This document shows, piece by piece, positions 60,570 to 64,000 of a stretch of DNA of 64,000 nt (within the stretch, counting starts at the first letter, position 1; each line of letters starts with the position of its first letter). The notes under the pieces are model-generated. The model was not told the origin of the DNA. It saw only the letters and a list, made by a program, of their open reading frames with translations, and made no database searches. A program made the translations under genes and the position numbers. Origin of the DNA: Anaerolineae bacterium (GTDB taxonomy: Bacteria; Chloroflexota; Anaerolineae; UBA4142; SHND01); the NCBI GenBank assembly GCA_020851635.1, contig JADZCJ010000118.1, positions 54,622 through 118,621 of the forward strand, written 5' to 3'.

Positions 60570-62714
60570 ATGGATTCTTTTCGTCCCACCCGCAAAGCGG
60601 ACGCGCCGGACGAGAGCAAGATCGTCACCGAACCGGAAATTGAAAACGGCGATGGCAATGCGAGACCCGACGAAGCAAGCAGTCCGGATGGTCCTCCGCC
60701 GCGCCCGTCTCTTGCGGATCAAGGTGCGGTACGCGTCAATCCTGAATTGACGACAACGGACTATGTCAAGGGGCAGCGTCCGGGTGATGTGTATGTGCGT
60801 CGGCGCGAGCCGCACAGTCGTTTTTTCAAGCGGATCGGACCGGGGCACTTTGTGGCAACAGAAGAAGCGTCGCAAACACCCAAGGTCTATGAACGGCTTT
60901 ACCGCCAGTTCAAAGCGTTGATGATTGGGCGGCCCATTGAATCAGCGCACGAAGTCCATGAGCGGCTGACCAAAGTAAAGGCGTTGGCGGTCTTTTCTTC
61001 GGATGCGATTTCGTCGGTGGCGTATGCGACCGGCGAAATTCTCTTTGTGCTCGTGGTGGCGGGCTATACTGCACTCCAACTTTCGATACCCATTTCGATT
61101 GCCATTGCTATTCTGCTTTCGATCGTCGCCTTTTCGTATCGTCAAACTATCATGGCGTACCCCAGGGGAGGAGGGTCGTATATCGTCAGCAAAGAGAATC
61201 TGGGGACGCGCCCGGGTCTTGTTGCTGCAGCCGCGATTTTGATTGACTATACTTTGACGGTGGCTGTCTCTATCACAGCCGGCGCCGACGCGGTGACATC
61301 CGCCTTTCCGGAGCTGCACGATCACAAAGTCGGGATTGCATTATTTTTTGTCGGGTTGATGACTTTTGGAAACTTGCGCGGGATTCGCGAGTCCGGTTCG
61401 ATCTTTGCCATTCCAACCTACGCATTCATTGTGGGGTTGATTGGACTGATTAGCATCGGGTTCTTTCGCTATTTGACCGGAACGGCGGTCATTCCGGAAG
61501 CGCCGAATATTCCGCCCACGGAACCGCTTTCCGTTTTTCTGGTCCTGACCGCCTTTTCGGCAGGCGCGGTGGCAATGAGCGGCACTGAGGCGATTGCAGA
61601 CGGGGTGCCTGCGTTCAAGCCGCCGGAAAGCAAAAACGCGGCAACGACTCTGACGGTGATGGCAGGGATTTTGGCTGTCTCGTTTGTAAGCATTTCGATC
61701 CTGGCGACCATTTATCATACGAACCCGAATCTCCAGGAAACTATCATAGCGCAGCTGGGGCGCAGTATATATGGTGATAACATACTGTTTTATATTTTCC
61801 AGTTGACGACGATGGGGATTTTGGTCCTGGCGGCAAACACCGCGTTTGCAGATTTTCCGCGCCTTGCCTCGATTCTGGCGCGCGACAATTTCGTGCCGCA
61901 CTATTTTATGTTTCGGGGCGACCGGCTTGCCTACACGGTGGGGATTGCGGCGTTGGGCGGGATTGCTGCACTGTTGATTGTGGGTTTTCAGGGCGATACA
62001 CACTCGCTCATTCCGCTGTATGCGGTTGGCGTGTTTCTTGCCTTTACCCTGTCACAATCGGGTATGGTAATCCACTGGAAAAAACTAAGATCGCCGGGTT
62101 GGAAACGGAATGCGCTCATCAATGGTTTTGGCGCAGCGATGACCTGTTTGATCCTGATCATCGCTGCCGTGACCAAGTTTATGCATGGCGCCTGGCTGGT
62201 GCTCGTGTTGATTCCTGCGCTGGTGCTGATTTTCTTTGCGATTAACCGGCATTATGGTCGAGTGGCGGACCAACTGCGAATTGATCCGAATCAACTCCCC
62301 GAGGGAACGATCACGCAGTTTGTGTTGGTGCCGATAGGCAGCGTAAATTATGCGGCTCTCCGCGCGCTGGCATTCGCCCGTTCCATGTCGCCGCATATCA
62401 TTGCGATTCATGTGAATATGGAAAGTGAGCCGGCGGAGCGGACCCGCGAAAAGATGGCGAAATACGCGCCGGATGTCAAACTGGTTGTGTTGGATTCGCC
62501 ATATCGCGTGTTTGTGAGACCGATGATTGCCTATATCGAGGCGCTGCACCAACAGAATCCGGACGCTTTCGTGACGATTGTGCTGCCCGAGTTTATTCCG
62601 GCGCATTTTTGGGAGCGGGCGCTGCATGGCAGGACGGCGCAGCGACTGCGCAAAGAGTTTGAAACGCACCCGAATGTCGCGGTCGTACTGGTGCCCTATC
62701 TGCTCGAAGACTAA
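60570..62714 (+). CDS. KimA-like APC-superfamily potassium transporter
   Basis: A 714-residue permease. A polar N-terminus (1-95) precedes the APC core: KALAVFSSDAISSVAYATGEIL in helix 1, AYPRGGGSYIVSKENLGTRPG in the helix 2-3 region and FSAGAVAMSGTEAIADGVPAF, all strongly like Bacillus KimA (YdaO), a c-di-AMP-controlled potassium importer. About 12 membrane helices end near residue 575; a soluble C-terminal domain of about 140 residues (FVLVPIGSVNYAALRALAFARSM) resembles a USP-like fold. GAGG six bases upstream supports ATG 60570 over 60558. USP and trkA genes follow. Confidence 0.83.
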   Translation: MDSFRPTRKADAPDESKIVTEPEIENGDGNARPDEASSPDGPPPRPSLADQGAVRVNPELTTTDYVKGQRPGDVYVRRREPHSRFFKRIGPGHFVATEEASQTPKVYERLYRQFKALMIGRPIESAHEVHERLTKVKALAVFSSDAISSVAYATGEILFVLVVAGYTALQLSIPISIAIAILLSIVAFSYRQTIMAYPRGGGSYIVSKENLGTRPGLVAAAAILIDYTLTVAVSITAGADAVTSAFPELHDHKVGIALFFVGLMTFGNLRGIRESGSIFAIPTYAFIVGLIGLISIGFFRYLTGTAVIPEAPNIPPTEPLSVFLVLTAFSAGAVAMSGTEAIADGVPAFKPPESKNAATTLTVMAGILAVSFVSISILATIYHTNPNLQETIIAQLGRSIYGDNILFYIFQLTTMGILVLAANTAFADFPRLASILARDNFVPHYFMFRGDRLAYTVGIAALGGIAALLIVGFQGDTHSLIPLYAVGVFLAFTLSQSGMVIHWKKLRSPGWKRNALINGFGAAMTCLILIIAAVTKFMHGAWLVLVLIPALVLIFFAINRHYGRVADQLRIDPNQLPEGTITQFVLVPIGSVNYAALRALAFARSMSPHIIAIHVNMESEPAERTREKMAKYAPDVKLVVLDSPYRVFVRPMIAYIEALHQQNPDAFVTIVLPEFIPAHFWERALHGRTAQRLRKEFETHPNVAVVLVPYLLED

Positions 62715-62784
62715 TCGCGCAACAATATGAGATTGTCAAGCGCGTTGGGCGCCGCAAGCCCGCGAATTTACGACGCTGTCTGCA

Positions 62785-62813
62785 TTGACAAGCGTCTGTA
62801 CGCGGGTTAGAAT
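62785..62813 (+). promoter_or_regulatory. Promoter about 310 bases upstream of the universal stress gene
   Basis: TTGACA at 62785-62790, 17-base spacer, TAGAAT at 62808-62813. Confidence 0.65.
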
Positions 62814-62850
62814 AGCCGAAATGGATTGGCTCTGCCAATCCATTTCGGCT
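62814..62850 (+). ncRNA. Perfect 17-base hairpin at the transcript start
   Basis: Arms 62814-62830 and 62834-62850 with a TCT loop, starting right after the -10 box. No T-run follows, so it is not an intrinsic terminator. It may protect the 5' end, be an operator palindrome, or belong to a small RNA. Confidence 0.4.
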
Positions 62851-62961
62851 ACAAATGACAGTCAGGGAACGCTACCCCCGTCGGTCCACGTGAGCTGCGC
62901 GGATATTGCGCGAGCGCTGACAGGTTTGGGTTGCCAGGACAACCAAACTTGACGATCGGGT

Positions 62962-63120
62962 GTGGCGTTCTTTTGTGTTTTTGGGCGCCGGGTTTCAAAA
63001 CTCGTGGGCGATAATCTGCGGGGGGAGCTTGAGCGCGTTGTGGCACAAGTAACCGCGAGTAACAAGTTCGAACGCGAGATTTGGAAAAAAATATTCAGCG
63101 GGGCAGGGGGCGGGGTGTGA
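62962..63120 (+). CDS. Possible small leader ORF before the universal stress gene
   Basis: An open frame of up to 52 codons from a GTG (62962), or 38 from a GTG at 63004, ending with TGA one base before the ATG of the next gene. The second half (DNLRGELERVVAQVTASNKF) looks like a helix, but there is no clear ribosome-binding site and no known family. It could be chance. Confidence 0.2.
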   Translation: MAFFCVFGRRVSKLVGDNLRGELERVVAQVTASNKFEREIWKKIFSGAGGGV

Positions 63121-63121
63121 A

Positions 63122-63580
63122 ATGGACCTCAAGTTGAAACGTATTCTTGTGCCGGTAGAGGGCGCGGCGACGGACCATGAAAGTATCATGCTGGCGTGTT
63201 CGCTCGCCAAAAAGGAAAAAGCCGAAGTCCTCTTGCTGTATGTGATCGAGGTGCGGCGCAATCTGCCGATTGATGCCGAGATGACAGAGCAGCTCGAAAA
63301 GGGCGAAATTGTGCTTGAAAACGTTCAGCGCTTTGCGGACAAGATCGGCTGCAAGGTGCAAACGGACCTGCTTCAGGCGCGCGAAGCCGGTGTTGCAATT
63401 GTGAATGGCGCGGTCGAGCACGATGTGCAGTTGATCGTGATGGGCGTGCCATATCAGGAAAAGTTTGGCGAGTATTGTGTGCAAGCGCGCGCCCAATATG
63501 TATTGGAGCACGCGGGGTGCCGCGTGATTTTGACGCGCGAGCCGCTGCCGCAGGAACAGCAGGTGATGAACGGACGTTAA
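63122..63580 (+). CDS. Universal stress protein family protein
   Basis: A 152-residue UspA-fold protein: LKRILVPVEGAATDHESIMLACSLAKKEKAEVLLLYVIEV opens it as in the family, and the end HAGCRVILTRE is the usual last strand. The GxxGx9G(S/T) ATP loop is not clear (VMGVPYQEKFGEY), so it may not bind ATP. G-rich sequence before the ATG can serve as ribosome-binding site. It lies between the KimA-like gene and trkA; USP domains often accompany potassium channels and transporters. Confidence 0.85.
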   Translation: MDLKLKRILVPVEGAATDHESIMLACSLAKKEKAEVLLLYVIEVRRNLPIDAEMTEQLEKGEIVLENVQRFADKIGCKVQTDLLQAREAGVAIVNGAVEHDVQLIVMGVPYQEKFGEYCVQARAQYVLEHAGCRVILTREPLPQEQQVMNGR

Positions 63581-63649
63581 AATTTATGAACGCGCGAGTT
63601 TTTTAAGGTCATGCGCCCGGATTGCGTTGTGATGTGATTTTAAAAATGC

Positions 63650-63655
63650 TATAAT
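63650..63655 (+). promoter_or_regulatory. -10 box of trkA
   Basis: TATAAT, with TTGTGA 17 bases upstream (63627-63632) as a weaker -35. The ATG is 19 bases downstream. Confidence 0.5.
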
Positions 63656-63674
63656 CGCGCGGGATCGAGCAAAG

Positions 63675-64000
63675 ATGAAGATAATTATTTTGGGCTGCGG
63701 ACGTGTGGGCATTTATCTGGCGCAAACTCTTGACCGGGCAGGGCATCAAGTGACCGTCATTGACCGGAACCGTGATTCGTTCTCTCGATTGGGCGCGGAT
63801 TATGGTGGGCAGATGGTCATGGGCACCGGCATAGACGAAGACGTATTGAAAAAAGCGGGAATTGAAAAAGCCGATGTGTTCATCGCGGTCACGAATGGAG
63901 ACAACACCAATGCGATGGCGGCGCAGATCGCGCAGCACGTATTCAAAGTGCCGCAAGTAGTGGCGCGGTTGTATGACCCCATTCGTGAAGAGACGTATCA
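63675..64000 (+). CDS. trkA: TrkA-type potassium uptake regulator, N-terminal part
   Basis: The first 108 codons are in the window. MKIIILGCGRVGIYLAQTL is the Rossmann GxGxxG nucleotide site of an RCK/TrkA-N domain; VTVIDRN gives the acidic residue that binds the ribose of NAD or NADP; DADVFIAVT-like and NAMAAQIAQ follow. TrkA gates the TrkH/TrkG potassium channel, so this continues the potassium theme. The C-terminal half lies outside. Confidence 0.88.
   Translation, partial: MKIIILGCGRVGIYLAQTLDRAGHQVTVIDRNRDSFSRLGADYGGQMVMGTGIDEDVLKKAGIEKADVFIAVTNGDNTNAMAAQIAQHVFKVPQVVARLYDPIREETY

Larger units (their letters stand above)
62715..63121. other. 407-base non-coding region with promoter and structured leader
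   Basis: After the KimA-like stop come a promoter, a perfect 17-base hairpin, a second stem-loop (62922-62933 with 62940-62950, one bulged G) and a weak 52-codon frame, all listed separately. No intrinsic terminator is seen after the KimA-like gene. Confidence 0.5.

Noticed and set aside
1..64000. CRISPR array, rRNA operon or tRNA genes
   Set aside because: No regularly spaced direct repeats and no rRNA- or tRNA-like sequence was seen on either strand by eye; a covariance-model scan was not possible.

Overview
The window is ordinary bacterial chromosome of moderately high G+C with about 50 protein genes and no rRNA, tRNA or CRISPR array that I can see. The best guess for the organism is a member of the Chloroflexota (Anaerolineae-like). 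The reasons are the topoisomerase I with an N-terminal four-cysteine DUF5679-type zinc ribbon, a holin-like/ABC1 kinase fusion, a Rad50-like ATPase with a membrane hairpin, and many lipoproteins. This is inference from protein style, not from a phylogenetic marker search.

Layout. 1-8276 (minus) is one translation/RNA operon: nusA, ylxR (rnpM), infB, nrnA, truB, ribF, archease and the start of rtcB; rimP, rbfA and ylxQ are missing from their usual places. 8423-18000 holds a membrane protein, a holin/UbiB-family fusion, superoxide dismutase, topA, an M24 peptidase and a membrane protein of unknown role. 18076-25434 (minus) holds a dGTPase-like HD hydrolase, a two-subunit CoA-transferase, an inositol-phosphatase-like protein, a sugar-type binding lipoprotein and an MFS exporter.

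25450-36290 (minus) is the most interesting region: HerA-like ATPase, lone Cache-domain lipoprotein, orphan DNA methyltransferase, a 929-residue SIR2-winged helix-PIN protein of clearly lower G+C, then an Mre11/SbcD-like nuclease and a Rad50/SbcC-like ATPase whose coiled coil carries two membrane helices instead of a zinc hook. The parts (HerA, Mre11, Rad50, SIR2, PIN, methyltransferase) are those of DNA-end processing and phage defence. The SIR2-PIN gene looks like a later insertion.

36553-43103 holds DUF2071, metallo-beta-lactamase-like, small membrane, HEAT/photosystem-stability-like, phosphate-binding, uppP and pncC genes. 43302-46186 is an ECF sigma factor with its membrane anti-sigma partner, divergent from clpC. 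48949-51174 pairs a 14-helix drug exporter with a TipA-like MerR regulator broken by one in-frame stop. 51266-57267 is a phnDCE-type transporter (with a fused double permease) followed closely by htpG. 57656-64000 (plus) runs metB-like, Xer-like recombinase, PH-SHOCT protein, KimA-like potassium transporter behind a leader ending in an intrinsic terminator, a universal stress protein behind a structured leader, and the start of trkA: a potassium-uptake neighbourhood.

Promoters of the TTGACA/TATAAT type are easy to see. In several cases the -10 box lies only 6 or 7 bases before the start codon, so leaderless transcripts are probably common here.
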